Below are positions 17,564 through 25,962 of a DNA stretch of 64,000 nt, one piece after another (positions within the stretch are counted from its first letter, which is position 1; each line of letters begins with the position of its first letter). The notes under the pieces were generated by a model, which had not been told where the DNA came from, searched no databases, and was given only the letters and a program-made list of their open reading frames with translations. The position numbers were made by a program, and so were the translations under genes. The DNA lies in the NCBI GenBank assembly GCA_002335865.1, contig DDCY01000009.1, positions 62,001 to 126,000 on the forward strand, given 5' to 3'. Source of the DNA: Saprospiraceae bacterium UBA1994. GTDB lineage: Bacteria > Bacteroidota > Bacteroidia > Chitinophagales > Saprospiraceae.

Positions 17564-18886
17564 TTAAGGTGTATTTGGCTTAGGTAAGTAGTAGAGTACC
17601 ACTCTATTACTTTGGGCAAAATACTTCTTAGCTACCCTTTGAATATCTTCCTTAGTTACTGCTAAGTACCTATCCAATTCTGTATTGACAAGATTAGCGT
17701 CACCGAAATACATCTTATAATTCGCAAGACTCTCTGCAATACCTGCTACCCTAGAGTTACGACTGATGAAGTCATTTTCTGTTTGATTTTTAAGCTTTTG
17801 GAACTCCTCATCAGAGATAAGCTCATTTTGTGTGCTAGCGATCACACCGTCCATTGACGCTTCTAAATCAGCTGGATCTACTCCCATATTAGCTATACCG
17901 AAAGCGATATTCACCCCTGGATCTTCCAATCCTAGCGGAAAACTACCTACAAAGACTGCTTTTTGCTCATTATCAACACAAGTTCTGTATAGTCTACTAG
18001 ACTGTCCTTGAGATAGAAGCGTACCTAACATCTCCACTGCATAGAAATCTGGAGTACCTTGTGCAGGTATTCTATATGTCTGTACTACAGCTGGCAGTTG
18101 CACATTATCATAAATTGTATCTCTGATCTCCATAGTCATTTCTGGCTCTACTATAGATGGTCTGTAGATATCACCAGTACCCGCAGGTATCTGACCAAAA
18201 TACTTTCTAATCATTTGTTCTGCTGCTACGTAATCTAGATCCCCAGCTATAGATAAAATAGCATTATTAGGTACGTAGAAAGTTTTGTAGAAATTTACAT
18301 AATCTGATTCCACTGCTGCATTAAGGTGATCCATCGATCCGATTACAGGCCAGTTATAAGGGTGCTTAGTGTAAGCTCTCTTCATTGCCTCTTGTAGTAT
18401 TGATCCGTAAGGTTGATTATCGATACGTTGTCTTCTCTCTTCTTTTACAACTTCTCTTTGGGTCTCGATTCCTTTATTTTCTACTTTTGCATGTAACATA
18501 CGCTCTGATTCTAACCATAGGCCCATTTCTAACTGATTAGATGGTAATATCTCATAATAGTATGTACGGTCATTAGATGTATTAGCATTTAATGTTCCTC
18601 CTGCCTTTTCTACATATTTGTCATATTCTCCACGTTCGATGTTTTCAGTGCCTTCAAATAAAAGGTGCTCAAAAAAGTGGGCAAATCCAGTTCTGTCAGG
18701 TTGCTCGTTCTTAGATCCTACGTGATACATTACCGATACGGCTACGATAGGTGTTGAACTGTCTTTGTGTAGTATCACTTGCAGGCCGTTATCCAAAGTA
18801 AATTCTTTGAATTCTACCTGATTCATCTGTGCGTTTAGCGCCAACGAGAACACTACTCCACAGAGGACTCCTAATAGTCTTTTCAT
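17564..18886 (-). CDS. M16-family zinc metallopeptidase, catalytic subunit
   Basis: This is a 440-residue periplasmic peptidase with a signal peptide (residues 1-20, cleaved about NAQ). The inverted zinc motif HFFEH is at residues 70-74 and the third ligand lies within EVVKEE (145-150), as in processing peptidases of the M16B group. It is a single-length protein whose fold normally needs a second, motif-free subunit to close the active-site clamshell; that subunit is encoded 46 bp downstream. Degradation of peptides in the periplasm is the likely role. A perfect -7 element (TAAATTTG) lies 67 bp upstream of the start. Confidence 0.92.
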   Translation of the reverse strand: MKRLLGVLCGVVFSLALNAQMNQVEFKEFTLDNGLQVILHKDSSTPIVAVSVMYHVGSKNEQPDRTGFAHFFEHLLFEGTENIERGEYDKYVEKAGGTLNANTSNDRTYYYEILPSNQLEMGLWLESERMLHAKVENKGIETQREVVKEERRQRIDNQPYGSILQEAMKRAYTKHPYNWPVIGSMDHLNAAVESDYVNFYKTFYVPNNAILSIAGDLDYVAAEQMIRKYFGQIPAGTGDIYRPSIVEPEMTMEIRDTIYDNVQLPAVVQTYRIPAQGTPDFYAVEMLGTLLSQGQSSRLYRTCVDNEQKAVFVGSFPLGLEDPGVNIAFGIANMGVDPADLEASMDGVIASTQNELISDEEFQKLKNQTENDFISRNSRVAGIAESLANYKMYFGDANLVNTELDRYLAVTKEDIQRVAKKYFAQSNRVVLYYLPKPNTP

Positions 18887-18952
18887 GTGTTATTGTTTAT
18901 TGTTTGATTGCTTAATAAATAGTAGAAACTAACTGATGTTTGCTTCGAGATA

Positions 18953-18960
18953 CAAATTTA
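18953..18960 (-). promoter_or_regulatory. -7 element of the M16 operon
   Basis: TAAATTTG on the minus strand is a perfect match to TAnnTTTG, upstream of the catalytic M16 gene. No good -33 TTG is seen at the usual spacing. The remainder of the gap up to the thiolase stop at 19194 contains nothing I recognise. Confidence 0.45.
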
Positions 18961-19193
18961 AATATGTAACTCTGTTCGCTGCTATAATTTCTACAAAAAG
19001 ATGATTTTGACGGTCTAAAAGGCATATTTGTTAAATGTTAAGCAGCAGAGGTATACAAAAAGAGAGGAATCAATAGAACTCCAAATATTTTGAAAACACT
19101 AACTCTATTTTCCAGAAGAGTACGTTTACTGTTACAACTCACAAGCCAATTATGCCTAAATGAAATTATTAATTGAGCGAAATTTAAGACTAT

Positions 19194-20411
19194 CTATACC
19201 TTCTCAATCACTACCGCATAGCCCTGTCCTACTCCAATACACATTGTTATCAATGCATATTTTCCATCTTTATGCTGCAGTTCTTTTGCGGCAGACAACA
19301 TGATACGAGTGCCTGATACTCCCAGAGGGTGACCTATCGCAATTGCTCCACCATTTGGATTGATACGTGAATCAATATCCGTTAGACCTAACTCTCTGAT
19401 ACAAGCTAAACTTTGTGCTGCAAACGCTTCATTGAGTTCGATAACATCCATTTGATCTAACGAAAGCCCTGCTCTTTCGAGAGCTTTTAGAGAAGCTTTT
19501 ACGGGTCCTATACCCATAATCCGCGGCTCTACTCCAACTACCGCCGAACTCACTATTCTTGCCAAGGGTTTCAGGTCATATTTTTCCACTACCTCCCCAG
19601 AGGCTATGATTGCTGCTGCTGCACCATCATTGAGACCAGATGCATTTCCTGCAGTTACTGTACCGCCATTCTCAAGTTTTTTGAATGCTGGTCTGAGTTT
19701 AGCTAGTATCTCGATTGATGTATTAGGCTTAATAAATTCATCTTGATCAAATATTATTGGATCAGCCTTACGCTGAGGTATAGATATCGGCACTATCTCC
19801 TCTGACATACGGCCAGACCTCTGAGCCGCCAAAGCTTTCATCTGTGAATTATAAGCAAAGAGATCTTGATCTTCACGACTTAGATTGTACATCTCAGCCA
19901 AATTCTCAGCGGTACTCCCCATTCCTTCTACACCGTACATCTCCTTCATCTTAGAGTTAACAAACCTCCAACCAAAGCTACTATCGTACATCTGAGCATC
20001 TCTGCCAAAGGCCTTACTCACTTTAGATATCACCCATGGGCCTCGAGTCATATGCTCTACTCCACCTGAGATAAATAGACCCCCTTCATTAGCCTTAATC
20101 GCTCTATACGCATGTATTATCGATGACATACCTGACGCACATAATCTGTTAACTGTCTCTCCAGGTACTGACCAAGGTAAGCCGGCCAAAAGTGCGCACA
20201 TTCGAGCTACATTTCGGTTATCTTCTCCTGCTTGATTGGCACAACCTAAGATTACGTCATCATATGCATCTAATGGAATATATGGATGCCTCTCAACAAG
20301 TGCTTTTATCGGAATCGCTCCCAAATCATCCGTTCGCACTTTAGAAAGTGCACCTGTAAAACTTCCGAATGCTGTCCTAACTCCATCGACGATGTATGCT
20401 TCTTTTGTCAT
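19194..20411 (-). CDS. Thiolase (acetyl-CoA acyltransferase)
   Basis: This 405-residue thiolase cleaves or condenses acyl-CoA chains, most likely as the last step of beta-oxidation (FadA/FadI type). All three catalytic signatures are intact: nucleophile Cys91 in NRLCASGMSS, His361 in GGAIAIGHPLG, and the second cysteine near residue 391 in CIGVGQG; NEAFAAQS is also present. The substrate (degradative thiolase or biosynthetic acetoacetyl-CoA thiolase) cannot be decided from sequence. The matching hydroxyacyl-CoA dehydrogenase is encoded about 25 kb away (44715-45614). It is divergent from the aldo/keto reductase gene. Confidence 0.93.
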   Translation of the reverse strand: MTKEAYIVDGVRTAFGSFTGALSKVRTDDLGAIPIKALVERHPYIPLDAYDDVILGCANQAGEDNRNVARMCALLAGLPWSVPGETVNRLCASGMSSIIHAYRAIKANEGGLFISGGVEHMTRGPWVISKVSKAFGRDAQMYDSSFGWRFVNSKMKEMYGVEGMGSTAENLAEMYNLSREDQDLFAYNSQMKALAAQRSGRMSEEIVPISIPQRKADPIIFDQDEFIKPNTSIEILAKLRPAFKKLENGGTVTAGNASGLNDGAAAAIIASGEVVEKYDLKPLARIVSSAVVGVEPRIMGIGPVKASLKALERAGLSLDQMDVIELNEAFAAQSLACIRELGLTDIDSRINPNGGAIAIGHPLGVSGTRIMLSAAKELQHKDGKYALITMCIGVGQGYAVVIEKV

Positions 20412-20618
20412 CTCGTTACAATTTATGAAGTATTTAAGAATCGTATTGTTATTAAATTACTTCCGTCTTATAATTATACAATGATAATGAAAGGTGATAA
20501 GTTTAGGCAATGATGGCGATTATATTATTCTGGTCTTTCAATAGACAAATCTTCAATGAAGAATGAACAGTTATCTAGCTATATCATTATTATTGTATCC
20601 AATTACCCAAATAAGAAA

Positions 20619-21662
20619 ATGAAATATAACAAACTAGGAAATACCGATATAGAAGTAAGTGAAATATGTTTAGGAACCATGACATTCGGAGAACAAAACA
20701 GTGAAGCTGAGGCACATGGGCAACTAGATTACTCTATGGATAATGGCATCAACTTCATAGATACAGCTGAGATGTACGCAGTGCCGGGAAGAATGGAAAC
20801 ACAAGGTCAAACAGAGAAATACATTGGTTCTTGGATCAAGTACAGTAGCAAAAGAGATAAAATTATTCTTGCGACCAAAGTAACTGGACCATCCGCAGGG
20901 CTTAAATATATTTCCAATCTGGAATTAGGGTTTAGTAAGGATCGTATGGATGAAGCACTACATAATAGCCTAGAAAGATTACAAACAGATCATATCGATC
21001 TATATCAATTACACTGGCCGGAGAGAAATAACAATATATTTAGTCAACGAGGATGGAATCATGAAATCAAAGAAGAATGGCAATACAATATCGATCAAGT
21101 TGTCCAAAGACTAAACGGATATATCAAAGCAGGAAAAATAAGACATTATGGCCTCAGTAATGAAACACCTTGGGGTGTTATGCAATACCTTAAAGAATCA
21201 GATAACCAAAACCTACGCAGACCCGTTAGCATCCAGAATCCGTATGGCTTGCTTAATAGAACGTATGAAGTAGGTATGGCTGAGATATCATACAGAGAAA
21301 AGGTAGGTTTATTGGCTTATTCACCAATGGGTTTTGGGCTATTATCTGGTAAATACCATAAGAAGCAAGATAAGCCAACAGATAGACTAAACAAATTTAA
21401 ACATATGGCAAGATATAGTTCTGATCAGAGTTACGAAGCAACAAGTAAGTATCTCTCAATAGCTGAATCGCATGATATTAGTCTAGCTGCTATGTCTCTG
21501 GCATATATGAGATCGAAACCTTGGATTACTAGTACCATAATAGGAGCTACTAATATGGAACAACTTAAAGAAAATATTGATTCTGCAACAATTGCTTTAA
21601 ACCCTTCGTGGCTCAAACAAGTAGAAAAAGTTCATAAAGCGATACCTAACCCTGCGCCATAG
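20619..21662 (+). CDS. Aldo/keto reductase (Tas-like)
   Basis: This is a 347-residue NADPH-dependent oxidoreductase with a TIM-barrel aldo/keto reductase fold. The start at 20619 (MKYNKLGNTDIEVSEICLG) matches the family; an upstream in-frame ATG at 20556 would add 21 unrelated residues. The catalytic tetrad region is visible: FIDTAEMY (Asp, Tyr), ILATKV (Lys) and DLYQLHWP (His). The segment after FIDTAEMYAVP is like E. coli Tas. Substrate unknown. It is followed by a separate promoter for the reductase at 21741. Confidence 0.9.
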   Translation: MKYNKLGNTDIEVSEICLGTMTFGEQNSEAEAHGQLDYSMDNGINFIDTAEMYAVPGRMETQGQTEKYIGSWIKYSSKRDKIILATKVTGPSAGLKYISNLELGFSKDRMDEALHNSLERLQTDHIDLYQLHWPERNNNIFSQRGWNHEIKEEWQYNIDQVVQRLNGYIKAGKIRHYGLSNETPWGVMQYLKESDNQNLRRPVSIQNPYGLLNRTYEVGMAEISYREKVGLLAYSPMGFGLLSGKYHKKQDKPTDRLNKFKHMARYSSDQSYEATSKYLSIAESHDISLAAMSLAYMRSKPWITSTIIGATNMEQLKENIDSATIALNPSWLKQVEKVHKAIPNPAP

Positions 21663-21692
21663 AAATAAGTAGATTAATCCACCCTATATAGG

Positions 21693-21700
21693 TACTTTTG
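21693..21700 (+). promoter_or_regulatory. -7 element of the ferredoxin-NADP reductase gene
   Basis: TACTTTTG matches TAnnTTTG exactly, 40 bp before the ATG at 21741. This separates the gene transcriptionally from the aldo/keto reductase ending at 21662. Confidence 0.45.
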
Positions 21701-21740
21701 CGTTCTACTTTATTAAAACATACATTACATCTATAGATCA

Positions 21741-22748
21741 ATGATCAAGACTGATATACTTATTGTAGGAGCTGGCCCAGTGGGTTTGTTCACCGTATTC
21801 GAAGCTGGACTGCTCAAGCTAAAATGCCACCTTATCGATGTACTACCACAGGCTGGTGGTCAACTTACTGAAATCTATCCCAAAAAGCCAATCTATGATA
21901 TTCCCGGTTTTCCCTCTATTCTCGCTGGAGATCTGGTTAATAATTTGATGGAACAGATAGCCCCTTTCAAACCAGGATTTACTCTTGGTGAACGAGCTGA
22001 GACGATCGAAAAAGTAGATGATAAAATGTTTTTATTAACAACTAATAGAGGGACCAAAATACAAGCACCAGTGATCGCTATTGCTGGGGGACTTGGATGC
22101 TTCGAACCTAGAAAGCCACCTATTGAAGGATTGGCCAATTTCGAAGACAAAGGTGTAGAATATATCATCAAAGATCCTGAGCTATACAGAAATAAGAAAA
22201 TATTGATTGCTGGCGGTGGGGATTCTGCATTAGACTGGACAATATTCCTAAGTGAAGTAGCTAAGGAAGTTACTCTAGTGCATCGACGCATAAGCTTCCG
22301 TGGAGCTCTCGATAGTGTAGACAAAGTGATGGAGCTAGCACAATCTGGCAAGATCAATTTAATTACTAATGCACAGGCCAAAACGGTATCAGGTGAGGGT
22401 AAATTACAATACGTAGGTATATCCACTAAAGTAGGCGAAGATCAGAAAATAGAGGTAGATCATTTCATTCCACTATTTGGTTTGTCACCTAAACTTGGAC
22501 CTATTGGAGAATGGGGCTTGAACATAAATAAAAGTGCAATAGACGTAGATACTGTAGATTATAGCACTAATGTACCAGGCATCTATGCAATTGGCGACAT
22601 CAATACTTATGAAGGTAAACTCAAACTAATTCTGAGCGGATTCCATGAAGGTACATTAATGGTGCAGTCCGCATTTAAGTACATCTATCCTGACGCTAAA
22701 TTGAGCTTCAAATATACTACGGTAGCAGGAGTAAATGGATTCGAATAA
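21741..22748 (+). CDS. Ferredoxin/flavodoxin-NADP reductase, thioredoxin-reductase type
   Basis: This 335-residue FAD- and NADP-binding enzyme moves electrons between NADPH and ferredoxin or flavodoxin. The FAD fingerprint GAGPVGLFTVFEAG is at the N-terminus, the NADP-binding GGGDSALDW in the middle, and GDINTYEGKLKLILSGFHEG closes the FAD site. The redox-active CxxC of true thioredoxin reductases is absent, and the conserved PQAGGQLTEIYPKK favours the ferredoxin-NADP reductase subgroup of Bacillus YumC. A 2Fe-2S ferredoxin that could be a partner is encoded at 34000. Confidence 0.9.
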   Translation: MIKTDILIVGAGPVGLFTVFEAGLLKLKCHLIDVLPQAGGQLTEIYPKKPIYDIPGFPSILAGDLVNNLMEQIAPFKPGFTLGERAETIEKVDDKMFLLTTNRGTKIQAPVIAIAGGLGCFEPRKPPIEGLANFEDKGVEYIIKDPELYRNKKILIAGGGDSALDWTIFLSEVAKEVTLVHRRISFRGALDSVDKVMELAQSGKINLITNAQAKTVSGEGKLQYVGISTKVGEDQKIEVDHFIPLFGLSPKLGPIGEWGLNINKSAIDVDTVDYSTNVPGIYAIGDINTYEGKLKLILSGFHEGTLMVQSAFKYIYPDAKLSFKYTTVAGVNGFE

Positions 22749-22994
22749 TATTACCGATAAAATCAAAAGTAATAATTCCTTGACCTAAGCCATCTAGAGA
22801 TAATATTTTGATGCACACTGTATCGTTATCGCAAGGTATAATCAAGCAAAAAAGACACCTGATAGAATCAAAAGTCGTGACATATCTTTCAAAATACCGC
22901 TTAGGGATGTGGTTACAATGAAAAGTAATATGTTTTAGATTGGGTTGGTCTGATTCGAAATTCAATTGATTTGATAAGCAACTAAATCACCTGA

Positions 22995-23108
22995 TTAGAC
23001 TCCTAACCATTTTTCGTAGTCTTCATCTGGCTGTGGAATAGTCACTTTTGGTGCACTAGTGAACAAGCCACGAAAAAAACTTCCGATGTTATTCATTAAT
23101 TTATTCAT
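22995..23108 (-). CDS. Candidate 37-residue small protein
   Basis: This short open frame starts at ATG 23108 and ends with TAA at 22995. It begins MNKLMNNIGSFFRGLF, an amphipathic-looking helix, and ends with an acidic/aromatic tail IPQPDEDYEKWLGV. The two-part layout, a clean start and stop, and isolation in a 630 bp gap behind a strong palindrome make it look like a genuine mini-gene. I recognise no family. A second in-frame ATG is at codon 5. The flanking stretch 22749-22994 has no gene I can support. Confidence 0.45.
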   Translation of the reverse strand: MNKLMNNIGSFFRGLFTSAPKVTIPQPDEDYEKWLGV

Positions 23109-23162
23109 GGGTATGTGGGTATTTATATTATCTCTGCTTTTATGACGCTTTTAGTTATGATA

Positions 23163-23227
23163 TGTCACACTAAAATACAATTATTTTCGAAAAAAAATAA
23201 TTGTTTCGAAAAAAGCTTATTGTGACA
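23163..23227. promoter_or_regulatory. Nested palindromic element upstream of the mini-gene
   Basis: An outer inverted repeat TGTCACA (23163-23169) / TGTGACA (23221-23227) encloses an inner perfect stem CAATTATTTT (23178-23187) / AAAATAATTG (23194-23203) with loop CGAAAA. TTTCGAAAA occurs at the inner loop and again at 23205. The element is 55 bp upstream of the 37-codon gene and about 150 bp past the stop of hemF. It may be a compound operator or an RNA structure in a leader. Between it and the hemF stop at 23380 nothing else is visible. Confidence 0.55.
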
Positions 23228-23379
23228 AAACATACAGCACCAAATATAATTTTGTTTAGGTTTACCCTTGTAAGACACTCATGCTATCCCATTTTTATAA
23301 TAACTAAAGAGAGATTACTAATTTAAGATAAGTAATTCCCATTAAAAACTATCTTTCATCTAAACAGTCATAAATAAAT

Positions 23380-24276
23380 CTACAATAGGTACCAATCTAC
23401 TCCTTTTTTCAGCTTACTCTGAGTGATCCCTTCAGCCGAATCTGGCTCAACAGACTTATTATATTCCCATTTGGCCATTGGAGGCATAGACATGAGTATT
23501 GACTCGGTACGACCACCCGTCTCTAGACCAAATTTGGTGCCTGCATCCCAAACCAAATTGAATTCAACGTAACGTGATCTTCTATGATATTGCCATTCTT
23601 TCTCTTTTTCTGTGAATGAAGCTTTACCATAATTCTCGACAAAGTTACTATAGATAGGAACGAAAGCTTCTCCGACTCTCTGGACGAATTCCCAGTAATG
23701 TTCCTTCCCTTTTTCAGTATTGGAGTGTAGTCTATCAAAAAAAATGCCTCCTACTCCTCTAGTTTCACCTCTATGTTTGATAAAAAAGTAATTATCCGCC
23801 CACTCTTTAAACTTTGGGTAAAATGATTCGTCACTCGCATCGCAAACATCCTTAAGTGATTGATGAAAGAATTGTGCATCTTCATCCACTACATAATGCG
23901 GTGTGAGATCAATCCCTCCACCAAACCAATACTTTCCTCCATCGGCCTCAAAGTATCTGACATTCATATGAATGATAGGTACGTGGGGATTGTGTGGATG
24001 TAAAACTATCGAAACACCAGTGGCAAAGAAATCTCCATTGTCAAGTTGAAGCTTACTTTTAATCTTATCTGGAAGAATTCCTTCCACAGCAGAAAAGTTA
24101 ACTCCACCCTTTTCAATTCTCCTTCCAGAAATTGATCTAGATCTACCTCCTCCTCCTCCATCTCTCTGCCACAGGTCTTCTTGGAATTCACCTTCTCCGT
24201 CCAATATTTCTAGGCTCGCACAGATATCATCTTGTAATCCCATAAACCAAGTTCTGATTGCTTCTTTTGTTACCAT
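23380..24276 (-). CDS. hemF: Oxygen-dependent coproporphyrinogen III oxidase
   Basis: The enzyme converts coproporphyrinogen III to protoporphyrinogen IX with O2 during haem synthesis. Its 298 residues match the HemF family. Landmarks are the glycine/arginine loop RDGGGGGRSR, EGILPD, HPHNPHVPIIHMNVRYFEADG, WFGGGIDLTPHY and YVEFNLVWDAGTKFGLETGGRTESILMS (given here as separate motifs). It begins 1 bp after the stop of the ArsC-like gene, so the two are translated from one message. Presence of HemF implies haem synthesis under oxic conditions. Confidence 0.97.
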   Translation of the reverse strand: MVTKEAIRTWFMGLQDDICASLEILDGEGEFQEDLWQRDGGGGGRSRSISGRRIEKGGVNFSAVEGILPDKIKSKLQLDNGDFFATGVSIVLHPHNPHVPIIHMNVRYFEADGGKYWFGGGIDLTPHYVVDEDAQFFHQSLKDVCDASDESFYPKFKEWADNYFFIKHRGETRGVGGIFFDRLHSNTEKGKEHYWEFVQRVGEAFVPIYSNFVENYGKASFTEKEKEWQYHRRSRYVEFNLVWDAGTKFGLETGGRTESILMSMPPMAKWEYNKSVEPDSAEGITQSKLKKGVDWYLL

Positions 24277-24277
24277 A

Positions 24278-24634
24278 CTATTTACTAAGTTTTGCTTTGA
24301 GATCTGCTACCGTCACTTTGCTATTGCCAGTGAATACTTCACCATCGATAATCGCCAATGGTCGCTTGAGCATACTGTATTCCTTCAATATCCAACCTCT
24401 AATATTATCCTCCGTTAAGCATTGCTCTTTGAGGCCCTCTAACTTATAGATACGGGCTCTTTTATTCATGAGGTCTTCATATGAGCCACCAACCATCTCA
24501 TGGATCGCATCTAGTTCTGCTGCAGTGATATGTAATTTCTTGATATCCTGCAAATCTATAGATTCGTTGGGCTGTACTTCTTTGAGTATACGCTTACACG
24601 TATCACAAGTAGAAAGGTAAAAGATCTTGTTCAT
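24278..24634 (-). CDS. ArsC/Spx-family thioredoxin-fold protein
   Basis: This 118-residue protein has the ArsC/YffB/Spx fold. The start at 24634 gives MNKIFYLSTCDTCKRIL, with the CxxC in place at residues 10-13; an upstream in-frame ATG at 24679 would add 15 unlikely residues. The motif LKRPLAIIDGEVFTGN corresponds to the ArsC segment with the conserved Arg-Pro. It lacks the HNPRC start of true arsenate reductases (compare 44201-44548), so its substrate is unknown. It is immediately upstream of hemF; cotranscription is likely but a functional link is unproven. Confidence 0.8.
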   Translation of the reverse strand: MNKIFYLSTCDTCKRILKEVQPNESIDLQDIKKLHITAAELDAIHEMVGGSYEDLMNKRARIYKLEGLKEQCLTEDNIRGWILKEYSMLKRPLAIIDGEVFTGNSKVTVADLKAKLSK

Positions 24635-24679
24635 CAGTGTAAATTTAAAATACGTAAATGTACAAGACTTAGTATGCAT

Positions 24680-24981
24680 AGAAAAGGGCTCCCTGCAATA
24701 TGACTATGCTATGACGAGATATAAATACAAGGTCTTAACATAAAATATGAAAGTGTTGAAACTGAGCAATGCTGCACTTACTGAATTTCTAAATGAAATA
24801 CCACTAGGCACATAGATTTGGCTGACGCTCTAAAACTGGTTTAGCATGAAGCCACCTAAATAAAAAATCTACTTTTAAATTCAACTACCAAAAGAGCATA
24901 ATACCTTAACCGCTTTTATTCTTAACTCCTTGACATTCTTTTACCTTAAAACAATTACCTTGTACAGCTAATACAGATATC
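24680..24981. other. Intergenic stretch without a supported gene
   Basis: Only a 22-codon open frame (ATG near 24747, MKVLKLSNAALTEFL) is present before the phosphorylase gene. It may be the start of a decayed gene. No promoter match or terminator was found. Confidence 0.3.
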
Positions 24982-25863
24982 ATGCGTATACCGGAATCAG
25001 AACTCATTCTCAATTCAGATGGAAGTGTCTATCATCTCAATCTTTTGCCACACCAGATCGCACATGACATCATTACTGTTGGTGATCCTAATCGTGTGGA
25101 TGCTATCTCGCAATATTTTAATACTATAGAGCATAGTATTCACAAGAGAGAATTTAAAACTGTAACTGGAGTATATGCCGGAAAACGAATTACTGTTATA
25201 TCCACAGGTATCGGAACTGACAATATTGACATCGTCATCAACGAGCTCGATGCACTAGTAAATGTAGATCTCAAGACGAGGAAAATCAAAGATGAAATAA
25301 CTTCTCTTAGACTTTATAGGATAGGTACATCTGGGAGTATTAGAGCTGATGTGGAAGTAGATAGTATCATTATAAGTAAATACGCTATAGGTCTAGACGG
25401 ATTGATGAACTACTATAACAGAGAACCATCAAACGCCGAAGACATTATAGCGAAACTAGCCAAAGATATACTAAGGAAGGATCTCCCTAAAGTGAATCCA
25501 TATGGAGCCAGTGCATCATCAAGTCTTATCGAAAAATATAAGGGTCTAGGAAGATTAGGTATCACTGCCACGGCTGCAGGTTTCTATGGGCCGCAGGGCC
25601 GAAGTATTCGATTAACCAATAATTCGACTAATTTTTTGGACGAATTAGCTACAATTGAGTTTGAAGGTATTTTCGCTACTAACCTAGAGATGGAGACTTC
25701 TGGAATCTATAGTTTATGCAATGAACTTGGTCATCATGCCATATCTCTCAATGCAATATTAGCTAATAGAGTGAAAGGTGAATTTAGTGTGGATACTAAA
25801 GTGGCTATCAATGGATTGATTGTGGATTTTTTGAAAATATGGGGAGAAATTAAGAGAAGGTAA
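24982..25863 (+). CDS. Nucleoside phosphorylase (uridine phosphorylase-like)
   Basis: This 293-residue enzyme of the PNP/UDP family cleaves a nucleoside with phosphate to base and ribose-1-phosphate, serving salvage. Seen in order: VGDPNRVDAI near the N-terminus (phosphate loop), STGIGTDNIDIVINEL, YRIGTSGSI (base/ribose pocket), and EGIFATNLEMETSGIY, which supplies the Met-Glu ribose-binding pair. Uridine is the likely substrate by resemblance to Bacteroidota homologues, but inosine or guanosine cannot be excluded. Single gene. Confidence 0.88.
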   Translation: MRIPESELILNSDGSVYHLNLLPHQIAHDIITVGDPNRVDAISQYFNTIEHSIHKREFKTVTGVYAGKRITVISTGIGTDNIDIVINELDALVNVDLKTRKIKDEITSLRLYRIGTSGSIRADVEVDSIIISKYAIGLDGLMNYYNREPSNAEDIIAKLAKDILRKDLPKVNPYGASASSSLIEKYKGLGRLGITATAAGFYGPQGRSIRLTNNSTNFLDELATIEFEGIFATNLEMETSGIYSLCNELGHHAISLNAILANRVKGEFSVDTKVAINGLIVDFLKIWGEIKRR

Positions 25864-25962
25864 ATTTACTATTTGCTAATTAAAAAAGTCGGTGAGAAAT
25901 ATAAAAAATGAACAATATTTTCAAGGTGTCGCCCATTTATCTTAGTTCTACTTTTGTATTTC

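Noticed and set aside
21893..22426. A 177-codon frame antisense to the ferredoxin-NADP reductase
   Set aside because: It lies fully inside a well-supported gene and its composition is that of a shadow frame.
22717..22965. An 82-codon minus-strand frame overlapping the reductase end
   Set aside because: It overlaps the end of a real gene, its hydrophobic and cysteine content looks random, and it has no promoter.
23163..23227. Reading the TGTCACA/TGTGACA arms as a CRP site
   Set aside because: The half-sites face the wrong way (TCACA before TGTGA) and are about 50 bp apart, so the CRP consensus spacing is not met.
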